From: Actinomycetota bacterium
Lineage (GTDB): Bacteria > Actinomycetota > Actinomycetes > Nanopelagicales > Nanopelagicaceae
Assembly (NCBI GenBank): GCA_009924185.1
Contig: RFSC01000053.1
Coordinates: 1 to 5,722 of the forward strand
DNA: 5,722 nucleotides
Direction: 5' to 3'
Every line of letters starts with the position of its first letter. Within the stretch, counting starts at the first letter, position 1. A program made the translations under genes and the position numbers. Below are positions 1 to 5,657 of the stretch, one piece after another. The notes under the pieces were generated by a model. It did not search any database. It saw nothing but the letters and a program-made list of their open reading frames with translations, and had not been told where the DNA came from.

Positions 1-1
1 T

Positions 2-814
2 GGTATCGGAAAAGGTGCAGATATATCTTGGAAGGGCCTGTTGGATATGGCCAGCTGCACCGAGTGCGGTCGCTGCCAATCACAATGTCCAGCTTGGCAT
101 ACTGAAAAACCGCTCTCGCCAAAGCTTTTGATTATGGCGATGCGCGATCACGCGCTAGCTAATGTGCCAAAAGAGGGACCGATTGTTGGCGAAACAATCT
201 CCCCTGATGTCTTGTGGTCCTGTACTACCTGTGGTGCCTGCGTTAATGAGTGTCCGGTTGATATCGAACACATCGATCACATCGTAAATATGCGCCGCTT
301 CCAGGTGTTGGTGGAGTCAGAGTTTCCAACTGAACTTGGTGGCACCTTCCGTAATTTAGAAAAGGCTGGCAACCCTTGGGGTGCTAACCGCATGGATCGC
401 AACGCTTGGATTGCGGAGTGCAACTTCCCGGTTGATGTAATCGATGGTGCACTACCTGATGATGTTGAGTATTTGTTCTGGGTTGGTTGTGCGGGCGCTT
501 ATGAAGAGCGCGCCAAGAAGACAACTAAAGCGGTGGCGGAGCTGCTTTATATGTCTGGTGTGAAGTTTGGTGTTTTGGGTGCAAGAGAAACCTGTACTGG
601 TGATCCTGCTCGACGTGCCGGTAATGAGTTTTTGTATCAAATTCTCTCCCGCGAAAATATCGAAACCTTCAAAGAGGTTTATGTAAATTACAAGGGTAAG
701 AAGAAGGTTGTTGTTACCTGCCCGCATTGCTTTACAACAATTGGTAGGGATTACAAACAACAAGGTTTTGAGTTAGAGATGGTGCACCACACCCAAGCTC
801 AATACCCTTGTTAA
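2..814 (+). CDS. CCG-domain iron-sulfur oxidoreductase, heterodisulfide-reductase type, N-terminal/central fragment (5' partial, frameshifted at 3' end)
   Basis: This is an electron-transfer protein of the heterodisulfide-reductase-related Fe-S family, as in the large actinobacterial iron-sulfur reductases such as mycobacterial Rv0338c. The frame is open to the left edge, reading GIGKGADISWKGLLD before the cysteines, so the start and any N-terminal membrane domain lie outside the window; the TTG at 41 is not a credible start. Numbering from that codon, two [4Fe-4S] ferredoxin motifs follow: C6-x2-C9-x2-C12-x3-C16-P and C61-x2-C64-x2-C67-x3-C71-P. The first CCG-type domain then carries C150 (WVGCAG), C185 (TCTGD) and C227/C230 (TCPHC). 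The family segment HHTQLL breaks after HHTQ: the frame runs out of register at about 797 and stops at 812-814. The following 3' ORF carries the rest of the same protein. The electron donor and acceptor cannot be told from the sequence. Family assignment is firm; the physiological role is unknown. Confidence 0.85.
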   Translation, partial: GIGKGADISWKGLLDMASCTECGRCQSQCPAWHTEKPLSPKLLIMAMRDHALANVPKEGPIVGETISPDVLWSCTTCGACVNECPVDIEHIDHIVNMRRFQVLVESEFPTELGGTFRNLEKAGNPWGANRMDRNAWIAECNFPVDVIDGALPDDVEYLFWVGCAGAYEERAKKTTKAVAELLYMSGVKFGVLGARETCTGDPARRAGNEFLYQILSRENIETFKEVYVNYKGKKKVVVTCPHCFTTIGRDYKQQGFELEMVHHTQAQYPC

Positions 815-824
815 AGAAGGAAGA

Positions 825-1229
825 TTGAAACCAGTTGCTAAAGCCAACAAAAAGTTGACCTATCACGATCCTTGTTATTTAGGTCGTCACAATCAGATTT
901 ATGAACCACCTCGCGAACTCTTGGAATCAACTGGCGTAGATATGGTGGAGATGCCGCGCAATAAAGAGCGCTCTTTCTGCTGTGGCGCTGGTGGCGGAAG
1001 AATGTGGATGGAGGAAAAGCTCGGTACTCGAATCAATATGAACCGAGTTGATGAAGCGATCGCTACTGGCGCACAAGAAGTTGCGGTGGGTTGCCCATTC
1101 TGTCGGGTAATGGTTAGCGATGGAGTTAAGGGGCGAGAGTCAGATGTTGAGGTAATTGATGTGGCGCAGGCGCTACTTCGTTCGGTTAAGAACGAGGGTA
1201 GCCAGGGTTCCACCAATCAAACCGCCTAA
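825..1229 (+). CDS. CCG-domain iron-sulfur oxidoreductase, C-terminal fragment (continuation of the preceding gene after a frameshift)
   Basis: This is the second CCG domain of the Fe-S oxidoreductase that begins upstream, now in another frame. Visible cluster or disulfide-binding residues (numbered from TTG 825) are C17 in YHDPCYLGRHN, C52-C53 in FCCGAGGGRMWMEE, and C90/C93 in CPFC; the family ends with a VIDVAQ segment, seen here at 110-115. In this frame codons can be read back to 798 as LNTLVKEGRL, which continues the upstream HHTQ almost perfectly, so the natural protein is one chain. The TTG at 825 is the first possible initiation codon; an SD-like AAGAAGG lies 4 nt upstream (814-820), so separate translation is not impossible. 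The last 19 codons overlap the rhomboid-like gene on the other strand. The tail after LLRSVK (about 13 residues, rich in Gly, Ser, Asn and Gln) is not a conserved part of the family as I know it. Confidence 0.8.
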   Translation: MKPVAKANKKLTYHDPCYLGRHNQIYEPPRELLESTGVDMVEMPRNKERSFCCGAGGGRMWMEEKLGTRINMNRVDEAIATGAQEVAVGCPFCRVMVSDGVKGRESDVEVIDVAQALLRSVKNEGSQGSTNQTA

Positions 1230-1571
1230 ATGACCACGCCAATCCACTCCGATTGAGTAAACATATGAGGGGTTGAAAAACACTGAGAGCGCAGAGCCAG
1301 AAAGTAAAGAAATCACCAACAATGCGATGAATTTACGACGGCTGAAGTAGGCCTCTAACGGGGTTCCTAAAGCATGTAGTGCAATTAAGTTAAAACCTAA
1401 ATGCATAAATCCGCCATGCACTAAAGCCACGGTTAACATGCGGTAGTACTCACCGTTTTCAACATAAAAACGATTTAGTAGTAAACGCTCTTCGTATCCT
1501 GGAACGGTTATTTGTAGAAGGTATGAAGCAGCAATTACAAATACCAGCGAACCGGTAATTGTGCGACGCAT
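1173..1571 (-). CDS. Rhomboid-family membrane protein with internal deletion removing the catalytic serine (probably inactive)
   Basis: The gene encodes 132 residues, short for a bacterial rhomboid intramembrane serine protease (usually about 190-280). TM1 spans about residues 6-23. The L1 region has the family-typical ENGEYYRMLTVALVHGG, and the signature H52-x4-H57-x3-N61 (GlpG H145, H150, N154) lies in TM2. TM3 spans about 80-98. The chain then reads SIG (106-108), where rhomboids continue A-S-G with the nucleophilic serine, but here jumps directly to VDWRGHLGGLIGG, the TM6 segment with catalytic H114. TM4, with the Gly-x-Ser-Gly motif, and TM5 are therefore absent, a loss of about 45-55 residues in frame. 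Protease activity is not expected. The ATG at 1571 lies 4 nt after the ppiA stop with no clear SD, suggesting translational coupling. The last 57 bp overlap the convergent Fe-S gene. Family assignment is strong; whether the deletion is real or an assembly artefact is open. Confidence 0.8.
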   Translation of the reverse strand: MRRTITGSLVFVIAASYLLQITVPGYEERLLLNRFYVENGEYYRMLTVALVHGGFMHLGFNLIALHALGTPLEAYFSRRKFIALLVISLLSGSALSVFFNPSYVYSIGVDWRGHLGGLIGGTLATLVLNRTK

Positions 1572-1575
1572 TTAA

Positions 1576-2106
1576 TTAGGATAGCGAAACAGAGTTAATT
1601 TTTACCGCTTGCACCGGACGATCTGCGCCGCCGGTCTTTACCTCTGAGATTGCCTGCACAACTTTTTGCGAGGCTTCATCTTTTACCTCACCAAAAATGG
1701 TGTGCTTGCGGTTTAACCATGAGGTTTCTGCAACTGTAATAAAGAATTGTGAACCATTTGTTCCTGGACCTGCGTTTGCCATTGCTAACAGATATGGCTT
1801 GCTAAAGGTTAGCTCTGGATGAAACTCATCTGCGAATCTATAACCTGGTCCACCAGTACCGGTACCTAGTGGATCGCCACCTTGAATCATGAAACCTTTG
1901 ATTACGCGATGAAACACAGTGCCGTCATAAAGCGGTTGATTGGTTTTTTCACCAGTGTTTGGATTTACCCACTCCCGCATTCCAGCCGCTAACTCAACAA
2001 AGTTAGCAACGGTTTTTGGTGCATGATTTGGAAACAGTTCAATGACAATGTCACCCATTGAGGTATGAAGTGTCGCTCTTGAAATTGGTGGCATATCTGT
2101 TGTCAT
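1576..2106 (-). CDS. ppiA: Peptidyl-prolyl cis-trans isomerase, cyclophilin type
   Basis: This is a 176-residue cytosolic cyclophilin that catalyses cis-trans isomerisation of Xaa-Pro bonds; no signal peptide or membrane segment is visible. The start of the fold is TLHTSMGDIVIELFPNHAP (12-30). The active-site block FHRVIKGFMIQGGD has catalytic R67 (human CypA R55), F72, M73 and Q75; MANAGPGTNGSQFFIT (109-124) gives the hydrophobic pocket including F122 (CypA F113); WLNRKHTIFGEV contains W130 and H135 (CypA W121 and H126). The loop at about 42-60 (GMREWVNPNTGEKTNQPLY) is an insertion relative to human CypA. The length is normal for actinobacterial PpiA and no lesion is seen. The ATG at 2106 is preceded by GAGAGGA 4 nt away, which supports it over the internal ATG at codon 5. 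Its position downstream of gyrA-ileT-alaT matches mycobacterial ppiA. A rhomboid-like gene follows after 4 nt, so the two are likely one operon. Confidence 0.95.
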   Translation of the reverse strand: MTTDMPPISRATLHTSMGDIVIELFPNHAPKTVANFVELAAGMREWVNPNTGEKTNQPLYDGTVFHRVIKGFMIQGGDPLGTGTGGPGYRFADEFHPELTFSKPYLLAMANAGPGTNGSQFFITVAETSWLNRKHTIFGEVKDEASQKVVQAISEVKTGGADRPVQAVKINSVSLS

Positions 2107-2110
2107 GATT

Positions 2111-2117
2111 TCCTCTC
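2111..2117 (-). promoter_or_regulatory. Shine-Dalgarno site of ppiA
   Basis: On the minus strand GAGAGGA lies 4 nt before the ATG at 2106. It is the clearest ribosome-binding site among the gene starts inside this window and fixes the ppiA start. The rhomboid-like gene and gyrA have no comparable site and start 4 nt and 2 nt after the preceding stop codon. Confidence 0.5.
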
Positions 2118-2140
2118 GAAACTAATTTTTGGAGGCAATA

Positions 2141-2168
2141 TTGTGGAGACTAGTTTGTGGAGACTAGG
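2141..2168 (-). repeat. 14-bp tandem duplication of the tRNA-Ala 3' end
   Basis: Two adjacent 14-bp units, 2141-2154 and 2155-2168, share the first 13 bases (TTGTGGAGACTAG on the plus strand). The second unit contains the 3' acceptor strand of tRNA-Ala plus its first trailer bases; the first lies just outside the tRNA, in the 51-bp gap before ppiA. The copied part includes AGTCTCC, which pairs with the tRNA 5' strand, so a primary transcript carries two candidate 3' halves of the acceptor stem. It could be slipped-strand duplication or the trace of an attachment site. No integrase or element is in the window. Confidence 0.75.
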
Positions 2169-2230
2169 GGAATCGAACCCCTAACCCCCTGCTTGCAAAG
2201 CAGGTGCTCTACCAATTGAGCTAAGTCCCC
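2158..2230 (-). tRNA. alaT: tRNA-Ala (anticodon UGC)
   Basis: The 73-nt cloverleaf can be folded by hand: the 7-bp acceptor GGGGACT/AGTCTCC includes the G3-U70 wobble pair that identifies alanine tRNAs; the D arm is GCTC/GAGC; the anticodon stem CCTGC/GCAGG encloses loop TTTGCAA with anticodon TGC; the T arm AGGGG/CCCCT has loop TTCGATT; the discriminator is A. CCA is not encoded (CAA follows), so it must be added enzymatically. The gene lies 47 nt downstream of tRNA-Ile and is probably cotranscribed with it, as in the mycobacterial ileT-alaT pair. Its 3' end is tandemly duplicated downstream. Confidence 0.97.
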
Positions 2231-2277
2231 GTATTTAATTGTCTTGCGCCAACAACCCTAGTACTGAAGTTGGAGCG

Positions 2278-2352
2278 TGGGCCTAAGTGGACTTGAACCA
2301 CTGACCTCTTCCTTATCAGGGAAGCGCTCTAACCAGGCTGAGCTATAGGCCC
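2278..2352 (-). tRNA. ileT: tRNA-Ile (anticodon GAU)
   Basis: The 75-nt cloverleaf has acceptor GGGCCTA/TAGGCCC, D arm GCTC/GAGC, anticodon stem CTTCC/GGAAG around loop CTGATAA (anticodon GAT), T arm AGTGG/CCACT with loop TTCAAGT, and discriminator A. CCA is not encoded. It lies 69 nt downstream of the gyrA stop; in mycobacteria a membrane-protein gene (Rv0007, DUF3566 family) sits in this gap, and here there is no room for one. The Ile/Ala pair often lies in the 16S-23S spacer in other bacteria; in Actinobacteria it is commonly next to gyrA, as here. Confidence 0.97.
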
Positions 2353-2367
2353 GCAAACAGGAGCGCA

Positions 2368-2395
2368 AGGCTACCTGAGATGCGAGCAGGCGCAA
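2368..2395 (-). promoter_or_regulatory. Candidate promoter for the tRNA-Ile/tRNA-Ala pair
   Basis: On the minus strand TTGCGC (2390-2395) and TAGCCT (2368-2373) are 16 nt apart, and the second box ends 15 nt before the tRNA-Ile 5' end. Actinobacterial -10 boxes often follow TANNNT, which TAGCCT fits; the -35 box keeps only TTG. The spacing is good but the matches are weak, so read-through from gyrA is an equal alternative. Confidence 0.3.
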
Positions 2396-2414
2396 AAATA
2401 GCAGTTTTTTGTGC
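2390..2414 (-). terminator. Weak imperfect hairpin just after gyrA
   Basis: GCACAAAAA and TTTTTGCGC can pair over 9 positions with one A-C mismatch and a 7-nt loop, starting 7 nt past the gyrA stop codon. The stem is mostly A-T and no U-run follows on the minus strand, so it is a poor intrinsic terminator. It shares bases with the candidate tRNA promoter, and at most one reading is likely to matter. Confidence 0.15.
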
Positions 2415-2421
2415 GTATTTA

Positions 2422-4890
2422 TTAATCCTCTTCACTGACTTTGGCGAGTGAAACAACATGGGTGCCTTCATCAAGGTTTACCAAGCGGACCCCCATGGTG
2501 TCACGACCGGTTTCACGAACCTCTTTAACTGGGGTGCGCATTACAACACCACCTGATGTGATCACCAAGATCTCATCGCCTTCATTTACAACAAGTGCGC
2601 CAACTAACCCACCGCGCGAATCCTCATCAACCTTTGCCGCTTTAACTCCGATTCCACCACGGCCTTGAGAGCGATACTCCTCGAGGCTAGTGCGTTTTCC
2701 AAAACCACCATCGGTAGCGGTTAATACATAACTCTGTTTGGTGTTATCACCTGTGCGAATTGTGGACATAGTTAACAACTCATCACCAGAACGGAACTTC
2801 ATGCCAATAACACCGGTAGCTGATCTTCCCATTGGGCGAAGTGATTCATCATCTGCGGTGAAACGTAATGACATTCCTTTTTTGGAAATCAACAAAAGCT
2901 CATCTTGACTGGTGATAGCAGAGGCAGCAACCACCTCATCGTTGTCTTTTAAAGTGATTGCTATCAAACCACCGGTGCGTGGTGAGTCATACTCAACAAG
3001 CGGACTCTTTTTAATGATGCCACCTTTAGTTGCGATAACTAAGTGAGGTAGTGATGAGTAATCCGCGATTGAGATTACTGATGCGATATTTTCATTTGGT
3101 TTGAAAGCTAGAAGGTTGGCGACATGTTGGCCACGTGCATCACGTCCCGCATCTGGAAGTTCATGGACTTTAGCGCGATAAACCCGGCCCTGGTTGGTGA
3201 AGAACAACAACCAATCATGGGTGGATGCGGTAAAGAAATGTTCGACAATGTCATCTTGCTTTAAAGCTGCGCCTTTAACACCTTTGCCACCACGGCGTTG
3301 TGAGCGGTAAAGGTCTGCACGGGTGCGCTTGGCGTATCCGCCACGGGTAATAGTTACAACTACATCTTGATCTGGGATTAGATCCTCGACCGATAAATCA
3401 GTATCCCCCGCCACGATTTGGGTACGGCGATCGTCGCCATATTTCTCGGCGATCTCTTCGAGCTCCGCTTTGATAATCAACCTCTGTTTGGCTGGATCAT
3501 TAAGGATTGTGGTGAGCTCTTTGATCTCTGCCATCAAAGTTTCATACTCATCAATAATCTTTTGGCGCTCCAAAGCAGCAAGACGGCGTAGCTGCATATC
3601 CAAAATTGCGTTGGCTTGGATTTCATCAACCTCAAGAAGTTTCATCAAACCGGCGCGAGCTTCATCGGAGTTAGCGCTGGCGCGGATCAAAGCAATAACC
3701 GCATCAAGGGCATCAAGGGCCTTTAGATAACCCCGCAAGATGTGGGCTCTCTTTTCCCGCTCGGAGAGTCGGTACTTGGTGCGGCGAACAATTACTTCGA
3801 CCTGATGGGTTATGTAATGGCGGATAAATTCATCAAGGCGCAATGTGCGCGGCACATTGTCAACCAACGCCAACATGTTGGCACCAAAAGAATCCTGTAA
3901 TTGGGTGTGTTTGTAAAGATTGTTTAAAACAATCTTTGGTGTCGCATCATTGCGCAAAACAATTACTAACCGTTGTCCAAGACGTTCATTTCCTTCATCG
4001 CGAACATCTGCAATTCCTTTGATTTTTCCATCTTTAACTAACTCGGCGATCTTTAAAGCTAAATTGTCTGGGTTAACTTGATAAGGAAGTTCGGTGATTA
4101 CCAAACAGGTGCGCTTGTTTATCTCTTCAATTTCAACAACGGCGCGCATTGTGATTGAGCCGCGGCCGGTGCGATAAGCCTCTTCAATTCCCTGACGGCC
4201 GACAATAATTCCGCGGGTTGGAAAATCTGGACCTTTAACGATTCCAAGTAGCGCAGTTAAAGTTTCTTCGCTGGATGCCTCTGGGTTTTCTAAAGCCCAT
4301 TCCACAGCTGCGGCAATTTCGCGCAGATTGTGTGGCGGAATGTTTGTCGCCATTCCAACCGCGATACCGGCAGAGCCATTAACTAAAAGGTTTGGAAAGC
4401 GACTTGGTAAAACAACTGGTTCTTGAGAGCGGCCATCGTAATTTGGGATGAAATCAACGGTCTCTTCATCGATATCCCGCATCATCTCCATGGCTAGTGG
4501 TGCCATGCGGGCCTCGGTGTAACGCATTGCCGCCGCAGGATCATTTCCTGGGGAACCAAAGTTTCCGTTGCCATCAACTAATGGATAACGAAGTGACCAG
4601 TGTTGCGCTAAACGCACCAAGGTGTCATAGATCGCGCCATCACCATGTGGGTGGTAATTACCCATGACATCACCGACGATGCGGGAGCATTTGTAATAAC
4701 CCTTATCTGGGCGATACCCCGCGTCATACATCGCGTAAAGCACGCGGCGGTGAACTGGTTTTAAGCCATCACGGATATCTGGAAGTGCGCGGCCAACAAT
4801 GACCGACATCGCATAATCCAGATAAGAACGGGCCATTTCGACCTGGAGGTCGACCGCCTCGATTTTGTCGTGATTCTCTAAATTTTCCAT
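2422..4890 (-). CDS. gyrA: DNA gyrase subunit A
   Basis: The 822-residue GyrA appears complete. It is the breakage-reunion subunit of DNA gyrase, forming an A2B2 complex with GyrB that introduces negative supercoils in the cytoplasm. The N-terminal winged-helix/tower region begins with MARSYLDYAMSVIVGRALPD; catalytic Y124 is in AMRYTEARM (E. coli Y122). The quinolone region reads HGDGAIYDT, with G85 at E. coli Ser83 and D89 at Asp87. The coiled-coil and C-gate region spans roughly 370-490, including the DMQLRRLAALE segment (431-441). The C-terminal beta-pinwheel follows, with the canonical GyrA box QRRGGKG at 531-537, which is diagnostic for gyrase against ParC, and a later box-like SQGRGGIGV (741-749). 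The end is a short acidic tail (SEED). The ATG lies 2 nt after the gyrB stop, with no SD, implying coupled translation. No truncation or frameshift is visible. The length is close to mycobacterial GyrA (838). Confidence 0.98.
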   Translation of the reverse strand: MENLENHDKIEAVDLQVEMARSYLDYAMSVIVGRALPDIRDGLKPVHRRVLYAMYDAGYRPDKGYYKCSRIVGDVMGNYHPHGDGAIYDTLVRLAQHWSLRYPLVDGNGNFGSPGNDPAAAMRYTEARMAPLAMEMMRDIDEETVDFIPNYDGRSQEPVVLPSRFPNLLVNGSAGIAVGMATNIPPHNLREIAAAVEWALENPEASSEETLTALLGIVKGPDFPTRGIIVGRQGIEEAYRTGRGSITMRAVVEIEEINKRTCLVITELPYQVNPDNLALKIAELVKDGKIKGIADVRDEGNERLGQRLVIVLRNDATPKIVLNNLYKHTQLQDSFGANMLALVDNVPRTLRLDEFIRHYITHQVEVIVRRTKYRLSEREKRAHILRGYLKALDALDAVIALIRASANSDEARAGLMKLLEVDEIQANAILDMQLRRLAALERQKIIDEYETLMAEIKELTTILNDPAKQRLIIKAELEEIAEKYGDDRRTQIVAGDTDLSVEDLIPDQDVVVTITRGGYAKRTRADLYRSQRRGGKGVKGAALKQDDIVEHFFTASTHDWLLFFTNQGRVYRAKVHELPDAGRDARGQHVANLLAFKPNENIASVISIADYSSLPHLVIATKGGIIKKSPLVEYDSPRTGGLIAITLKDNDEVVAASAITSQDELLLISKKGMSLRFTADDESLRPMGRSATGVIGMKFRSGDELLTMSTIRTGDNTKQSYVLTATDGGFGKRTSLEEYRSQGRGGIGVKAAKVDEDSRGGLVGALVVNEGDEILVITSGGVVMRTPVKEVRETGRDTMGVRLVNLDEGTHVVSLAKVSEED

Positions 4891-4892
4891 TT

Positions 4893-5657
4893 TTAAATAT
4901 CCAAGAACCTAACATCTTTGGCGTTACGTTGAATAAATTGGCGGCGTTGTTCTACATCTTCACCCATTAACACCGAGAAAAGATCATCTGCAGCAGCTGC
5001 ATCATCAAGAGTCACTCGCATCAAAACTCGATGTGCTGGATCCATGGTGGTATCCCACAACTCTTTAGCTGGCATTTCACCGAGACCTTTGAAACGTTGG
5101 ATGCCATCCTCTTTTGGTAAACGCTTTCCAGCATCTAGACCAAGTTGGATAAAACCATCACGCTCTTTATCTGAGAAGGCGTACTGCACTGGTTCTTTGC
5201 CGCCCCATTTAATTTTGTAAAGTGGTGGTTGGGCAAAGTAAACATAACCTTGCTCGATAAGTGGTCGCATAAAGCGGAATAGCAAAGTTAATAAAAGGGT
5301 GCGGATGTGTTGGCCATCAACATCAGCATCGGCCATCAAAATCACTTTGTGATAACGCAGCTTTGCAATATCAAAATCATCATGGATGCCGGTACCGAGC
5401 GCGGTGATTAAGGCTTGCACTTCGTTGTTTTGTAAGACGCGATCGATGCGGGCTTTTTCAACATTTAAAATTTTGCCACGGATTGGAAGGACCGCTTGGA
5501 AACGAGAATCTCTGCCACCTTTTGTGGAGCCACCAGCGGAGTCACCTTCGACAATATAGAGCTCACATTTTTCTGGTTCAGTCCATTGGCAATCAGCCAA
5601 CTTTCCTGGCATGCCTGCGATCTTCTTTGCGGCGAATATATCCCCACTCTTCGGCAA
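4893..5657 (-). CDS. gyrB: DNA gyrase subunit B, C-terminal (Toprim) part, downstream of an internal deletion/frameshift
   Basis: This is the GyrB Toprim and C-terminal region, which coordinates Mg2+ for DNA cleavage and binds GyrA. Homology starts at AGMPGKLADCQ, about 5618 downward; the first 12 or so residues read from the TTG at 5657 are an out-of-frame reading of upstream gyrB, so that start is not real. Numbered from 5657, Toprim motifs are EGDSAGGSTKGGRD with E37, PIRGKILNVEKARID (58-72), and the DADVDG acidic cluster with D110, D112 and D114. The family tail follows: QRFKGLGEMPAKELWDTTMDP, LDDAAAADDLFSVLMGEDVEQRRQFI and the terminal RNAKDVRFLDI, close to mycobacterial GyrB. The stop is 2 nt before gyrA. 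The N-terminal ATPase domain lies beyond the right edge, and about 90 residues before AGMPGKL are missing. As written, this frame cannot give a working GyrB. Confidence 0.9.
   Translation of the reverse strand: MPKSGDIFAAKKIAGMPGKLADCQWTEPEKCELYIVEGDSAGGSTKGGRDSRFQAVLPIRGKILNVEKARIDRVLQNNEVQALITALGTGIHDDFDIAKLRYHKVILMADADVDGQHIRTLLLTLLFRFMRPLIEQGYVYFAQPPLYKIKWGGKEPVQYAFSDKERDGFIQLGLDAGKRLPKEDGIQRFKGLGEMPAKELWDTTMDPAHRVLMRVTLDDAAAADDLFSVLMGEDVEQRRQFIQRNAKDVRFLDI

Noticed and set aside
452..763. Minus-strand open frame of 103 codons inside the Fe-S gene
   Set aside because: It lies wholly antisense to well-conserved Cys-motif coding sequence, has no recognisable motif and no visible ribosome site.
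790..815. Programmed ribosomal frameshift in the Fe-S gene
   Set aside because: There is no slippery heptamer, and no clear stimulatory hairpin was seen; family comparison favours a simple loss of 2 nt.
899..1216. Minus-strand open frame of 105 codons opposite the Fe-S C-terminal part
   Set aside because: The Ser/Thr/Pro-rich composition is typical of an antisense reading, and the plus strand encodes the conserved CCGAGGG and CPFC motifs.
2231..2277. Separate promoter between tRNA-Ile and tRNA-Ala
   Set aside because: An AT-rich TTAAAT ends only 2 nt before the tRNA-Ala 5' end, too close for a -10 box, and no convincing -35 box is placed for it. Cotranscription is simpler.
2441..2668. Plus-strand open frame of 75 codons opposite the gyrA 3' end
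   Set aside because: It is a shadow of the GyrA beta-pinwheel coding sequence with low-complexity Ser/Thr/Pro content.
3470..3730. Plus-strand open frame of 86 codons opposite the middle of gyrA
   Set aside because: It is antisense to the conserved GyrA coiled-coil region and resembles no family I know.
5465..5647. Minus-strand open frame of 60 codons in a third frame of gyrB
   Set aside because: It overlaps both real gyrB frames and has no GyrB motif; it arises by chance across the deletion join.
5593..5657. Intein or inserted element as the cause of the gyrB break
   Set aside because: Sequence is missing rather than added; no intein splice motifs, insertion-sequence ends or target duplications are present.
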